From a bacterium (lineage in GTDB: Bacteria; Chloroflexota; Chloroflexia; Chloroflexales; Kallotenuaceae): a stretch of 47,354 nucleotides of DNA. The position numbers and the translations under genes were made by a program. The stretch lies in contig JADDQE010000103.1 of assembly GCA_016781525.1 (NCBI GenBank), positions 1 through 47,354 of the forward strand, written 5' to 3'. The notes beneath the pieces are model-generated. The model saw nothing but the letters and a program-made list of their open reading frames with translations, was not told where the DNA came from and did no database searches. Shown piece after piece: positions 23,821 to 32,325 of this stretch. Numbering within the stretch: the stretch's first letter is position 1; each line of letters begins with the position of its first letter.

Positions 23821-24985
23821 CATCAAATCCTACCCTGTTTGGGTGGGCAACCGCAATCAACTGATCGTCAAAGTCGAAACGGATGAAGGCATTTACGGCC
23901 TGGGCGAATCAGGTTTAAGTGGACGTGAGCTGGCCGTGATGGGCGCTTTGCAGCATTTTCGCGAGTTCCTAATCGGCAAAGACCCGATGCAGCGCGGACG
24001 CATCTGGCAAGAGTTGTATCGCAGCCAATACTTCGAGGGCGGTCGTGTGTTGTTGGCGGCCCAAAGTGCGATCGACATCGCCCTCTACGACATTGTGGGC
24101 AAGGCTCTCGGCGTACCCGTATATCAATTGCTGGGAGGCAAACAGCGCAACATTATTCCCTGTTTTGCGACGGCGGCCGGCGAAACGGGCGAGCAAATGC
24201 TTGAGAGTGCCGAGCTTCTCTGGTCACATGGCTGGCGCGTTATTCGCACGGGAACGCTACTGCCACGACGGCCCGCGTCGAGCAATCACTTCGAGCCGCG
24301 TGAAAGTATTCCTTATACCGCTCAGTGGCTCGTGAAAGTACGCGAGACCCTTGGCAGTGAGCTCACCCTTGGCATCGACTACCACCATCGTCTGTCGATT
24401 GCCGAAGCTGCTTCATTTTGCCAACGGCTACCTGCGGGTACGCTTGATTTCCTTGAAGAACCAATCCGTGACGAAGCACCCGAGGCGTACGAGGCGTTGC
24501 GGAAGCTGACGAATGTGCCGTTTGCGGTAGGCGAGGAATTTAGCAGCAAGTGGCAGTTTATGCCCTACCTTGAGCGGCACCTCACCGATTACGCACGCGT
24601 CGACATTTGTAATGTTGGCGGCTTCACGGAAGCAATGAAAGTTGCCGGGTGGGCTGAAGCCCACTACATCGACCTGATGCCGCACAACCCGCTGGGACCC
24701 GTTTGTACGGCAGCAACGATCCATCTCGCGGCAGCGGTCCCCAACTTTGCCTGGCTCGAAGTCCGTGTGACACAAAGCGAAAACCTGTACCAGAGCGCGT
24801 CCGCTCTCAACGACGTGGATGCACTCTTTCCTGTACAGCCTCGTTTGGAAGGAACGAGCTTTCCGGTATCGGATGCACCTGGCCTTGGCGTCGAGCTTGA
24901 CGAAACGTTGGTGAAGTCTCATACCTGGCAGTTCTGGGAAGCACCGCACTGGGAGCGCGTGGACGGTTCAGTTACAAATTGGTAA
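23807..24985 (+). CDS. D-galactonate-dehydratase-like enzyme (enolase superfamily)
   Basis: Sugar-acid dehydratase of the DgoD-like subgroup, 392 residues (DgoD is about 382). Metal ligands and catalytic groups: D191-x-H193 in GIDYHHR, Glu at about 217 in FLEEP, Glu at about 243 in AVGEEF, and H293 in MPHNPLGPVCTAAT, whose HNPLGPVCTAA run is typical of DgoD. The product would be a 2-keto-3-deoxy acid feeding the KDG kinase and KDPG aldolase downstream. Several in-frame ATGs exist; 23807 is chosen because GAGG sits 8 nt upstream and conservation starts at MRIRDIKSYPV. Galactonate is the family's best-known substrate, but gluconate- or other hexonate-specific members exist. Confidence 0.83.
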   Translation: MRIRDIKSYPVWVGNRNQLIVKVETDEGIYGLGESGLSGRELAVMGALQHFREFLIGKDPMQRGRIWQELYRSQYFEGGRVLLAAQSAIDIALYDIVGKALGVPVYQLLGGKQRNIIPCFATAAGETGEQMLESAELLWSHGWRVIRTGTLLPRRPASSNHFEPRESIPYTAQWLVKVRETLGSELTLGIDYHHRLSIAEAASFCQRLPAGTLDFLEEPIRDEAPEAYEALRKLTNVPFAVGEEFSSKWQFMPYLERHLTDYARVDICNVGGFTEAMKVAGWAEAHYIDLMPHNPLGPVCTAATIHLAAAVPNFAWLEVRVTQSENLYQSASALNDVDALFPVQPRLEGTSFPVSDAPGLGVELDETLVKSHTWQFWEAPHWERVDGSVTNW

Positions 24986-25043
24986 ACGACGTTGAAGCGA
25001 CCTTGCTCCGGTCGTGCCAATACGTCTCGTATAGAAAGTAGAT

Positions 25044-26135
25044 ATGCCAGCCTCAAATCAGCACCGCTTATTTGTCGGCGGATACGCCGCGGCAGACCAA
25101 CCCGGCATTCGGGCCTACGTCTTTGATGAAGCGACCGCAGAGCTCCGCCCCTGCGGAGCCATCGGAGGCATTGTTAATCCATCATTTCTGGTCGTCCACC
25201 CAAATGGACGATGGCTGTACAGCGTCGGCGAGACGCACCGGGAACCGGACGGTGCAGCCGGATCAGTCTGGGCATTTCACTTTGAGCAGCCGGCCGCGTC
25301 AGAGCAACTTATGATCGCGCCGCTTAACCAGCAAGCGAGCGGCGGTGACGATCCTTGTCACTTACTGATCGATGGATCAGGACGTTGGCTCATTGTGTCC
25401 AATTACAGCAGCGGCAGCGTGGGTGTGCTCCCAATACGTGACGATGGCTCGCTCGGCGCCATGACCGATCACGTGCAGCACATTGGGCGCAGCGCGCATG
25501 AGCAACGGCAAGAAGGCCCGCACGCCCACTCCGCGGTCATGACCCCTGATCAGCGTTTCGTTATCGTGGCCGACCTTGGGATTGACCAGCTTGTGTTTTA
25601 CGCCTTCGACGCAGCGCTGGGTAAGCTAACCGCACACGGGCATTCCTCTACGCGGCCGGGAGCCGGACCACGCCACATGGTCTTTCATCCCGACGGGCAG
25701 CACCTCTTTGTGGCGAATGAGCTGGACAGTACGCTTGACAGCTATGCCTATGATCGTCTTACCGGTACGCTGCGCCCAGTCCAAACACTGCCGACCATTC
25801 CCACCGGTACGCAAGCGAACCAAGTCGCGGATATCCATGTGGATGCAGCTGGAAAGCGGGTGTACGTGTCCAATCGTGGACACAACAGTATCGCCGTCTT
25901 TGACGTCAATCATGCGGGAGCATTAACTCCTGTTATGGTTGCACCCTGCGGCGGGAATTGGCCACGCAATTTTGCAATCACCCCCGGCGGCACGAGCATG
26001 GTTGTAGCAAATCAGTATAGTGGCGACGTGAGTGTCCTGCCGTTAGATAGTGGAACAAGCGCGCTTGGTGCGCCGGTTGCACAGATTGACGTACCCCAGG
26101 CCTCGTGTGTGCAATTCTTAACAACGTATGACTAA
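25044..26135 (+). CDS. Lactonase, 6-phosphogluconolactonase (YbhE/Pgl) family
   Basis: Seven-bladed beta-propeller of 363 residues that hydrolyses sugar lactones. Diagnostic motifs: DPCHLLIDGSGRWLIVSNYS, GPHAHS, GPRHMVFHPDGQHLF, VSNRGHNSIAVF and PRNFAITPGGTSMVVANQ. No signal peptide, so it is cytosolic. In this operon it most likely opens aldono- or aldarolactones made by the dehydrogenases rather than serving the pentose phosphate pathway. The ribosome-binding site is weak. Its stop overlaps the KDG kinase start by 8 bp, implying coupled translation. Confidence 0.85.
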   Translation: MPASNQHRLFVGGYAAADQPGIRAYVFDEATAELRPCGAIGGIVNPSFLVVHPNGRWLYSVGETHREPDGAAGSVWAFHFEQPAASEQLMIAPLNQQASGGDDPCHLLIDGSGRWLIVSNYSSGSVGVLPIRDDGSLGAMTDHVQHIGRSAHEQRQEGPHAHSAVMTPDQRFVIVADLGIDQLVFYAFDAALGKLTAHGHSSTRPGAGPRHMVFHPDGQHLFVANELDSTLDSYAYDRLTGTLRPVQTLPTIPTGTQANQVADIHVDAAGKRVYVSNRGHNSIAVFDVNHAGALTPVMVAPCGGNWPRNFAITPGGTSMVVANQYSGDVSVLPLDSGTSALGAPVAQIDVPQASCVQFLTTYD

Positions 26136-27105
26136 ACAACAGCCTACAACTCGCTTTGACATGACCAGCCTCGGCGAAACGATGCTACGCATGAGCGTGC
26201 CGATTGGTGAGCGCTTGGACAATGCGCGTGAGCTGGCAGTCGAGGTAGGTGGAGCCGAAAGTAATGTATGTGTCGCGCTAGCACGCCTGGGTCACCGCTG
26301 CGGCTGGGTCAGCCGGTTGCCCGATCACGCGCTTGGAACAGCTGTTCTGCGCACGCTGCGTGCGGATGGAGTGGATGTTACAGCGGTGAAGCGTGTGCCA
26401 GGCGAACGCGTGGGAACGTACTTTATTGAGTATGCGACCGCGCCGCGCTCGATCCAGGTCATTTATGATCGCGCCGATTCGGCCGCATCGCGTTTGGCCG
26501 TCGACGATATCGACTGGAATTACCTGCTCGATACGCACGTGCTCCACTTAACGGGCATTACCGCAGCACTGAGCGCTAGCTGTTATGATCTCATAGTAGA
26601 GGCCATCAGCCGAGCACGCGCGGCCGGAGTGACCATTAGCTTCGACGTTAATTACCGTGCCAAGCTTTGGGACGCGGCCCAGGCGGGCGAACGGCTCCGC
26701 CCGCTCATTGCGGAGGCTGATATTCTATTCTGTAAAAGCACGGATGCTGCGCTGCTTTTTGGGTGCCAAGGTGAGCGGCAAGAATTGATGACCAGTCTAC
26801 AATCGCTAACACGTGCCCAGGCGGTATTCTGTACGTTTGGCGAGCAGGGCGCAGCGCTGCTGCAGGAAAGCAAGGTTGTCGCCGAGCCGGCCATTCCGAC
26901 GCCAATCGTCGATCGTATTGGCAGCGGCGATGCCTTTGCCGCAGGCGTGTTGGATGGATTCCTAGCGGGCGATTTGGGTGTCGGCCTGCGCCATGGCGTC
27001 GCACTTGCGTCAATCGCGCTCTCGCAGCATGGCGATCGGGTGCTGTCATCGCGAGCAGAGCTGAACGCAGTGGTAGCGCAGGAGCGGCGTGACGTCGCGC
27101 GTTAA
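26128..27105 (+). CDS. 2-keto-3-deoxygluconate kinase (PfkB family)
   Basis: Phosphorylates 2-keto-3-deoxygluconate (KDG) to KDPG with ATP. The 325 residues have the PfkB N-terminal signature (VEVGGAESNVCVALARLG) and the C-terminal DRIGSGDAFAAG with catalytic D268 and anion-hole GSGD. The sequence SLGETMLRM at the N-terminus matches KDG kinases better than ribo- or fructokinases. Assignment as KDG kinase rests on this and on the KDPG aldolase immediately downstream. The ATG overlaps the lactonase stop; a later in-frame ATG (MTSLGE) is an alternative start. Confidence 0.85.
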   Translation: MTKQQPTTRFDMTSLGETMLRMSVPIGERLDNARELAVEVGGAESNVCVALARLGHRCGWVSRLPDHALGTAVLRTLRADGVDVTAVKRVPGERVGTYFIEYATAPRSIQVIYDRADSAASRLAVDDIDWNYLLDTHVLHLTGITAALSASCYDLIVEAISRARAAGVTISFDVNYRAKLWDAAQAGERLRPLIAEADILFCKSTDAALLFGCQGERQELMTSLQSLTRAQAVFCTFGEQGAALLQESKVVAEPAIPTPIVDRIGSGDAFAAGVLDGFLAGDLGVGLRHGVALASIALSQHGDRVLSSRAELNAVVAQERRDVAR

Positions 27106-27165
27106 GGCGTACCGAGTGGGCAGATCAAGGTCGGCCTACCCAGGTACTCGCGGAAAGCGGAGCAT

Positions 27166-27798
27166 ATGAAACCGATTGAACAAATCCTCGCAACTAAGAT
27201 TGTGGCGATCATTCGGCTTGCGGATTACGCCCGCGCAGTCGACGTCGCAAAAGCGCTTGTCGCGGGTGGGATCAACGTGATGGAATTCACGTTAACCGGC
27301 AAAGGTGCCATCGAAGCGATCGGAGCCGTCCGAGACGCACTCGGGGATGCGGCATGTGTCGGTGTCGGAACGGTACTCCGAGCGGAAGAAGTGCACGTGT
27401 CAATTGAGGCGGGCGCTCAGTTTGTGGTGACGCCAGTTCTGCGCAAGGAAGTCATTGCCGCGAGTGTCAATCGCAACACGCTGGTTATCAGCGGCAGCTT
27501 CACGCCTACCGAGCTGCTGGACGCATACGAGGCTGGTTCCGAGCTCGTTAAGCTATTCCCAGCTCAGCTAGGCGGGCCGCGCTACCTTAAGGATGTGCTC
27601 GCTCCATTGCCCTTCCTCAAGGTCGTGCCGACTGGTGGTGTCGGCGCCGAGAATGCGCGGGAGTACCTCGCGGCGGGCGCAGTTGCAGTGGGAATTGGAG
27701 GTTCGTTAGTATCAAACAAAGCAGTTGCTGCCGGCGACTTTGGGCAAATCACTGCGACTGCCAGAGCATGTGTTGCCGCCGTGCAACCAGAGGACTAG
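27166..27798 (+). CDS. eda: KDPG/KHG aldolase
   Basis: Class I aldolase that splits 2-keto-3-deoxy-6-phosphogluconate into pyruvate and glyceraldehyde 3-phosphate. The 210 residues show the full active site: R17 in AIIRL, catalytic E40 in VMEFTL, Schiff-base K129 in LVKLFPA, the phosphate loop around PTGGV and the late GIGGSLV. Last gene of the plus arm; with the kinase it closes the pathway into central metabolism. The ATG is preceded by GGAG at a short spacing. Confidence 0.92.
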   Translation: MKPIEQILATKIVAIIRLADYARAVDVAKALVAGGINVMEFTLTGKGAIEAIGAVRDALGDAACVGVGTVLRAEEVHVSIEAGAQFVVTPVLRKEVIAASVNRNTLVISGSFTPTELLDAYEAGSELVKLFPAQLGGPRYLKDVLAPLPFLKVVPTGGVGAENAREYLAAGAVAVGIGGSLVSNKAVAAGDFGQITATARACVAAVQPED

Positions 27799-27982
27799 TG
27801 CCAAGCGAATTCTCGGCGATGTCATGGACAAACGTGTTATGTACAGCAAGCCCCTTGGGTCATCTCGACGACCGCTCTGTAAACAGAGTGCCCGCTGGAC
27901 ATGGAGCAAGATCGGCGGCCGTTGCTGCCTGGTATCCGCCGTTATTCTTCCGGAACACGCCCAGAACGACGTAGGGCCGGCT
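27799..27982. terminator. Convergent gap with candidate hairpins
   Basis: 184 bp between the aldolase and the oppositely oriented dehydrogenase, with no gene. CGGCGG (27913-27918) pairs with CCGCCG (27936-27941), followed by TTATTCTT on the plus strand, a weak terminator candidate. A 14-bp palindrome CTCTGTAAACAGAG lies at 27875-27888. Confidence 0.35.
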
Positions 27983-29011
27983 CTACGGCGTTAGCACAAT
28001 CTTGCCGAACTGCTCACCGTCTTCGAGTGCACGATGCGCGGCTTGGATCTCCGCCAATGGGAGAACCCGATCGACGACTGGCTGTAGCTTGCGCTCCCAG
28101 AAAACCAAGTGCATAACGGTGTTGAACTCTTGACGGTTGGACATGGTGGCGCCGAGGATGTGGTACTGGTTCCAAAAGAGTGGGCGAAGATCCATTTGCA
28201 CGTGGGGGCCGCTCGTCGCGCCATATACCACGACGTAGCCACCTTTCGCAACCGATCGCAGGGCACGGGCCCAGGTAACCTCGCCGACGTTCTCGAGCAC
28301 CACATCAACACCACGGCGGTTGGTCATCGCACGTAGCTCTTTGGCAAAATCCGCAGTGCTATCGAGCACCTCGTCCGCACCGAGCTCACGAGCCCGCTCG
28401 CGCTTCGCCCCATCGCGTGAGGCCGCATAGACTTTGGCGCCTGCCAGGCGGGCAATTTGGATTGCGGCACTCGCGACCCCACCACCCGCGCCGAGGATCA
28501 GCACCGTTTGGCCCGCCCGCAATCGACCTTGGGTTATCAATGCGCGCCAGGCGGTCATGTACACCAACGGCGCTGCAGCGGCTGGCTCAAAGGGATAATC
28601 GTCGGGGATGCGGAATAAGTTCGCGCTTGGGACAACAATGTACTCAGCCATTCCCCCCGTGGTATGCTCACCGATGATCTGGTACTTGACGCACAGGCTC
28701 TCCTCGCCCGCGACGCAGAACTCGCACACGCCGCACCACAAGGAGGGATTGACCACGACTCGCTGACCCTCGCGCCAACCCTCCACCGCTGCGCCGAGCG
28801 CCTCCACTTCACCCGCGATGTCGGAGCCACCAATATGCGGAAAGTTAAGATTGATACCGGGGATGCCTTGGCGTACGAACAGGTCGAGGTGATTGAGCGC
28901 GACGGCACGCACTCGGATGAGCACGTCATGCGGGCCAAGTGCCGGCGCAGGCATATCCGTGTATTCCAGATTCTCGATCGGCCCATGTTGTCGAAAGATA
29001 GCCGCCTTCAT
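27983..29011 (-). CDS. Zinc-type medium-chain alcohol dehydrogenase/quinone oxidoreductase family
   Basis: NAD(P)-dependent medium-chain dehydrogenase/reductase of 342 residues. GroES-like domain at about 1-130 with four structural-zinc cysteines (C93, C96, C99, C107), GHE-region replaced by GGSDIAGEVEALG, and Rossmann motif LILGAGGGVASAAIQIAR near 170. It lacks a clear GHE catalytic-zinc signature, so activity may be closer to quinone oxidoreductases or crotonyl-CoA-reductase relatives than to classical alcohol dehydrogenase. Convergent with the sugar-acid plus arm, so probably not part of that operon. Substrate unknown. Confidence 0.83.
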   Translation of the reverse strand: MKAAIFRQHGPIENLEYTDMPAPALGPHDVLIRVRAVALNHLDLFVRQGIPGINLNFPHIGGSDIAGEVEALGAAVEGWREGQRVVVNPSLWCGVCEFCVAGEESLCVKYQIIGEHTTGGMAEYIVVPSANLFRIPDDYPFEPAAAAPLVYMTAWRALITQGRLRAGQTVLILGAGGGVASAAIQIARLAGAKVYAASRDGAKRERARELGADEVLDSTADFAKELRAMTNRRGVDVVLENVGEVTWARALRSVAKGGYVVVYGATSGPHVQMDLRPLFWNQYHILGATMSNRQEFNTVMHLVFWERKLQPVVDRVLPLAEIQAAHRALEDGEQFGKIVLTP

Positions 29012-29133
29012 GCATCCTCCCGCAATTAGCTATCAGGCTTCTGCTGTCAGTTGCCAAGCTTCAGGCATCAGTCGTCAGACTTCACGCATCACCCGCCGGC
29101 CTTTTGTTCTCTGCTCTTGGTCCTCTGGCTCCC
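29012..29133. repeat. Degenerate TCAG/TTCAGGCATCAG micro-repeats and pyrimidine-rich tract
   Basis: Between the dehydrogenase start and the methyltransferase stop lies a run of imperfect short repeats on the theme TCAGGCTTC / TTCAGGCATCAG / GTCAGACTTCACGCATCAC (about 29032-29093), followed by a C/T-rich tract (29100-29150) that reaches into the methyltransferase 3' end. Looks like a remnant of simple-sequence expansion; no gene. Confidence 0.4.
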
Positions 29134-29727
29134 TCACTCCTCCCTCCGGCGACCGACAAATCCGGCCAGTGCTCGTGATCGCCCGTCTTCTTCAACGATG
29201 CCCTCGTCATATTCCAGCTGCTCAAGCATCGGGAAAAGGGTTGGCAGCTCGCCTGACTTCAACAGCAGTGCCTCGGAGCGCGGACCGCCCTCGTACGCGC
29301 GCTGCGCGACGGTGAACGTCTCGTAGATTAAGGTGCCGCCTGGCCGCAAGGCAGACGCCAGCAGGGGACAGAGCCCCCGATCAAGGAAGCGGAACACACA
29401 GATCAGATCGAAACGCGCGAGGGGCAGCGCCCAGGTCGTCAAGTCAACGGCGACGAGATCAACCGAGAGGCTTCTTTGGCGCGCCACACGCTGAGCGATA
29501 TGGAGCCCAACGGGCGATATATCGACGCCCAGTACCTGCCAGCCCTGTTCCGCCAGCGGCAACGTATTCCGCCCAGCGCCGCAGGCAACGTCCAGCGCGT
29601 GCCCCGGGCGCAGCCGCCGAAGCCACCGCAACAGCAGGCTCGAGGGCAGGCGCTCCTGATATGCATCACGGTAGCGCGTATCCCAGTGTAGACGATGTGG
29701 ATGCGGCTCTATTTTGGGGCTTGTCAA
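29134..29727 (-). CDS. Class I SAM-dependent methyltransferase (TehB-like)
   Basis: Small cytosolic methyltransferase of 197 residues. The SAM-binding motif I, LDVACGAGRNTLPLA, lies near residue 46, followed by the acidic motif II in VLGVDIS, and RFDLICVFRFLDR in the motif IV region. The open frame continues to 29871, but its N-terminal part looks non-coding; the TTG at 29727 has AGGAG 6 nt upstream and begins the plausible region, so I place the start there. Similarity is to TehB/small-molecule methyltransferases; substrate unknown. Confidence 0.78.
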   Translation of the reverse strand: MTSPKIEPHPHRLHWDTRYRDAYQERLPSSLLLRWLRRLRPGHALDVACGAGRNTLPLAEQGWQVLGVDISPVGLHIAQRVARQRSLSVDLVAVDLTTWALPLARFDLICVFRFLDRGLCPLLASALRPGGTLIYETFTVAQRAYEGGPRSEALLLKSGELPTLFPMLEQLEYDEGIVEEDGRSRALAGFVGRRREE

Positions 29728-29946
29728 GACCCGCTCCTGTTTGATAGTATGGATCGTATCAACGAGCAGTCTAGGCCCCTTGTCAAGCCGCGCCACTGGT
29801 GCGGCTACACTACGACCGCCAACACGCTCATTCTGTCCGTCGACACCCTGCACGTCCCGGCTTTCAACCAAGCCGCAGGTTCTGCGTCATGCTCATCATG
29901 GTCGCAGCCCGCGCTGTGACCAGCGAAGATCAAAAAGGATACCGCC
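29728..29946. promoter_or_regulatory. Divergent intergenic region with CTTGTCAAG pair
   Basis: Between the diverging methyltransferase and small unknown gene. Two identical near-palindromes CTTGTCAAG (29720-29728 and 29779-29787) flank a weaker inverted repeat TTGATA...TATCAA (29741-29762). The first overlaps the methyltransferase start codon. On the minus strand the second supplies TTGACA, a perfect -35 hexamer, but no good -10 at normal spacing was found. Confidence 0.35.
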
Positions 29947-30279
29947 ATGAGCCAGAGCCTGTCCGCCTACCTCGACGAAGCGCCGTCGCTCGACGAGATT
30001 TCTGCCGAACTCCTACACCTTGGTCTAAGCTACCGCCATACCTTGCCGGCGGATGACCGCTGGCGCTATCCGCTGCACGTTTTCGGCGTCGGTGACCTGC
30101 GGGTGGTCTATCATCAGGGCGACCCCGACAAGTCAAAGGCGGTCGTAAGCACCACGGTGCGCCGGGGTGATACGCCAATCGGCGCGACTCAGCTCCGCTT
30201 GGTGAGCACCCTTGTCGTCAAGCGGTGGGGTGGTGAGGTCTACGACCCGCAGTCCAAACGGCGCCTTGCGCTGAACTAG
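29947..30279 (+). CDS. Small protein of unknown function
   Basis: A 110-residue cytosolic protein that I do not recognise. It has no signal peptide, membrane segment or metal motif. Composition is normal and it starts with a good ribosome-binding site (AAGGA, 7 nt before ATG). Features that can be seen: an acidic N-terminal helix (residues 1-30), aromatic-rich middle (DRWRYPLHVFGVGDLRVVYH) and a basic end (QSKRRLALN), suggesting a small alpha/beta fold. Divergent from the methyltransferase. Confidence 0.6.
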   Translation: MSQSLSAYLDEAPSLDEISAELLHLGLSYRHTLPADDRWRYPLHVFGVGDLRVVYHQGDPDKSKAVVSTTVRRGDTPIGATQLRLVSTLVVKRWGGEVYDPQSKRRLALN

Positions 30280-30447
30280 CGGTCAACAGCCAGCTGAGGT
30301 GTGGAGCGCAAGGATGGAGCTCCACGATACCTTTGGAGCGCGTGATGCATTCAGCTCACCGCCGCTTTATGTTGCTCCGCTCAGCGCTGCTATGCTGGCC
30401 GTCCTGGTGTTGCCAATCGCCGGTGCAGTGGGACCGAGGTAACACTT

Positions 30448-30720
30448 GTGGACTTCGCCTACCAGCCCTCGACGATTGCGATAAGCGTGGGTGATCCTGT
30501 CTCCTGGACCAACCACGACTCAGCACCCCATGCCGTCAGCTTTGACACGATACCCGTCGCGTCCCCGATCCTCGTCCAAGGAGGGGTTTTTGCGCACACA
30601 TTCACCGCTCCTGGCACCTTCGCCTACCACTGCCAGCTCCACCCAGCCATGCGCGCGACAGTGACGGTTACCAACCCTGACCTTTCCCGCCGGGCCTGGC
30701 TACCCTTCGCGCAGAATTAA
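30448..30720 (+). pseudogene. Cupredoxin (plastocyanin/amicyanin-like) with out-of-frame signal peptide
   Basis: The cupredoxin fold is clear: FAYQPSTIAISVGDPVSWTN, first copper His in SAPHAVSF, and the loop YHCQLHPAM supplying Cys, His and Met. It ends with RRAWLPFAQN. The frame continues upstream of the GTG at 30448 as EVTLVDF, the natural start of the mature domain, but without a start codon. A basic N-terminus (from ATG 30344) and a hydrophobic signal-like stretch (MLAVLVLPIAGA, about 30391) lie just upstream in two other frames. I infer two frameshifts, by mutation or sequencing error. If real, the protein would not be exported; if an error, this is an intact secreted blue copper protein. 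Confidence 0.65.
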
Positions 30721-30825
30721 GCTGCTGGTACAGACCCGGGGCAAAGCTCGGGTACAATAGCTGCGGCGTAGTCCCTGATAGTCCATAGAAAGTCGGCCCG
30801 CCCCCCGTAAGGAAGACACGCACCC

Positions 30826-32289
30826 ATGCCCGTCCGGATACTAATCTCGTGCCTGCTACCGTTGGTATTCGTGTTCCACCTTGCGCTTCGCCCTGCAGTT
30901 GGCAATGAGCTTGCCGCTTCGCCCAGCGTCACAGCTGCGAGCACAATCAACTACAGCGCCGCGATGCGCCCGGCATTTGCCGGCGATGCGCAGCGCAGCG
31001 ACCTTCCCGAGTATGCGCTTGACCTTGTGGTTGATCCTAGGACCCGTAAGCTCACGGGAGCCATGCAGCTGACCTTCAAGAACACGACGGGCGTGAAGCT
31101 CCAGGATGTCGTGCTCCGACTGTATCCCCAGTTCCCGCCGGATATCTTTGGCGATGGTGGCAACGTGAGGATGGAAGTGCGTGGCATTGTGGTGCAAGGC
31201 GTACCGGCCAAAGCTAGCGCCGAAGCTCGTGGGACAGCCCTCCGGCTCCCGCTGCCGGCGCCCATTCAGCCGCACGAAACCATCTCGCTAAGCCTGCGCT
31301 ACAGCGCGAACATCGTCGCGTGGCAAAAAGGCGAAGGCACTTTTCCGCTGCCCTCGTACTACCCAATGCTCGCCGCCTGGGATGGTGGCTGGCGCACCGA
31401 CGTAACGCGCTTTCCAGACCGGGTCTACGCTCAGGCGGCACTCTACCGAACACGTATTACCGTGCCCCAAGGCTGGACGGCGACTACCAGCGGCAGCACC
31501 ATCGCCACAACAGCCCAAGGCACTAGCGTCACCTACACCGCGGTAACAGGGCCGATCCGTGAGTTTGCCTTTAGCATCGGACAATTTGCGAGCGCACGCG
31601 CGCGCCACGACGATGTCGAGATTGTCGTGTGGCATCGCAAAGGGGCTGGACTTGACGCAGCCGCCGCACAGATGGCCCGACACGCGGCGGCCTCAATCGC
31701 GACCTTTGACGCGCGACTAGGCCGCTACCCTTACCGCGAGCTTGAGTTCCACCTGATCAACGCCAAGCGCGGCTTTGATATCGGCGCGGAGTTCCCCGGC
31801 TTAGTCGTGGTGCTGCTAAACGGTCGCTACACCGACGATACTCGCTTTGTGACGGCGCATGAGGTCGCGCACCAGTGGTTCTACGGCGTTGTCGGCAACG
31901 ACATTTACAACGAGCCGTGGCTTGACGAAGCATTTGCTCAGTACGCAGCCACGCTTGTCGAGGAACAGTGGGGCGGCAAAGCGGCCGCCGACGCGGTCCG
32001 CAACCGCCACATTGCGCGGCTGGCGAACCGGACACGTTTGCCGGCCGGCCTCGCCATTACCGATTATGGTAAGTGGAACACCTACTACGCTGCTGTCTAT
32101 GGACGTGGCGCTCAGTTCCTGCAGACACTGCGCAGCGAGATCGGCGACGAGGCCTTCTTCGCCGGCCTGCAACGCTATTACTCCGAGCACAAGTACGGTA
32201 TTGCCCGCAGTTCCGACGTACGGGCTGCATTCGAGCGCAGCAGTGGACGCCAGCTGGACGACCTGTTTGATCGGTGGGTCGGTCGCTGA
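30826..32289 (+). CDS. M1-family (gluzincin) zinc metallopeptidase, secreted
   Basis: Exported aminopeptidase-like enzyme of 487 residues. Residues 1-27 form a signal peptide (LISCLLPLVFVFHLALRP). An N-terminal beta domain (YALDLVVDPRTRKLTGAMQLTF) precedes the thermolysin-like domain with H345-E-V-A-H349 and the third zinc ligand E368 after exactly 18 residues (NEPWLDEAF). A clear GAMEN exopeptidase motif is not seen; IGAEFPGLVVV takes its place, so peptidase specificity may differ from classical aminopeptidase N. Shorter than full M1 enzymes because the C-terminal helical domain is reduced. AGGAAG lies about 10 nt before the ATG. Confidence 0.87.
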   Translation: MPVRILISCLLPLVFVFHLALRPAVGNELAASPSVTAASTINYSAAMRPAFAGDAQRSDLPEYALDLVVDPRTRKLTGAMQLTFKNTTGVKLQDVVLRLYPQFPPDIFGDGGNVRMEVRGIVVQGVPAKASAEARGTALRLPLPAPIQPHETISLSLRYSANIVAWQKGEGTFPLPSYYPMLAAWDGGWRTDVTRFPDRVYAQAALYRTRITVPQGWTATTSGSTIATTAQGTSVTYTAVTGPIREFAFSIGQFASARARHDDVEIVVWHRKGAGLDAAAAQMARHAAASIATFDARLGRYPYRELEFHLINAKRGFDIGAEFPGLVVVLLNGRYTDDTRFVTAHEVAHQWFYGVVGNDIYNEPWLDEAFAQYAATLVEEQWGGKAAADAVRNRHIARLANRTRLPAGLAITDYGKWNTYYAAVYGRGAQFLQTLRSEIGDEAFFAGLQRYYSEHKYGIARSSDVRAAFERSSGRQLDDLFDRWVGR

Positions 32290-32295
32290 CAAGCC

Positions 32296-32325
32296 TGGGC
32301 GATGCGGGAGAACCCGCATCGCCCA
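32296..32325 (+). terminator. Hairpin terminator after the M1 peptidase
   Basis: TGGGCGATGCGGG, loop AGAA, CCCGCATCGCCCA: perfect 13-bp stem starting 7 nt after the stop codon. No T-run follows, but the stability and position make it the transcript end. Confidence 0.7.
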
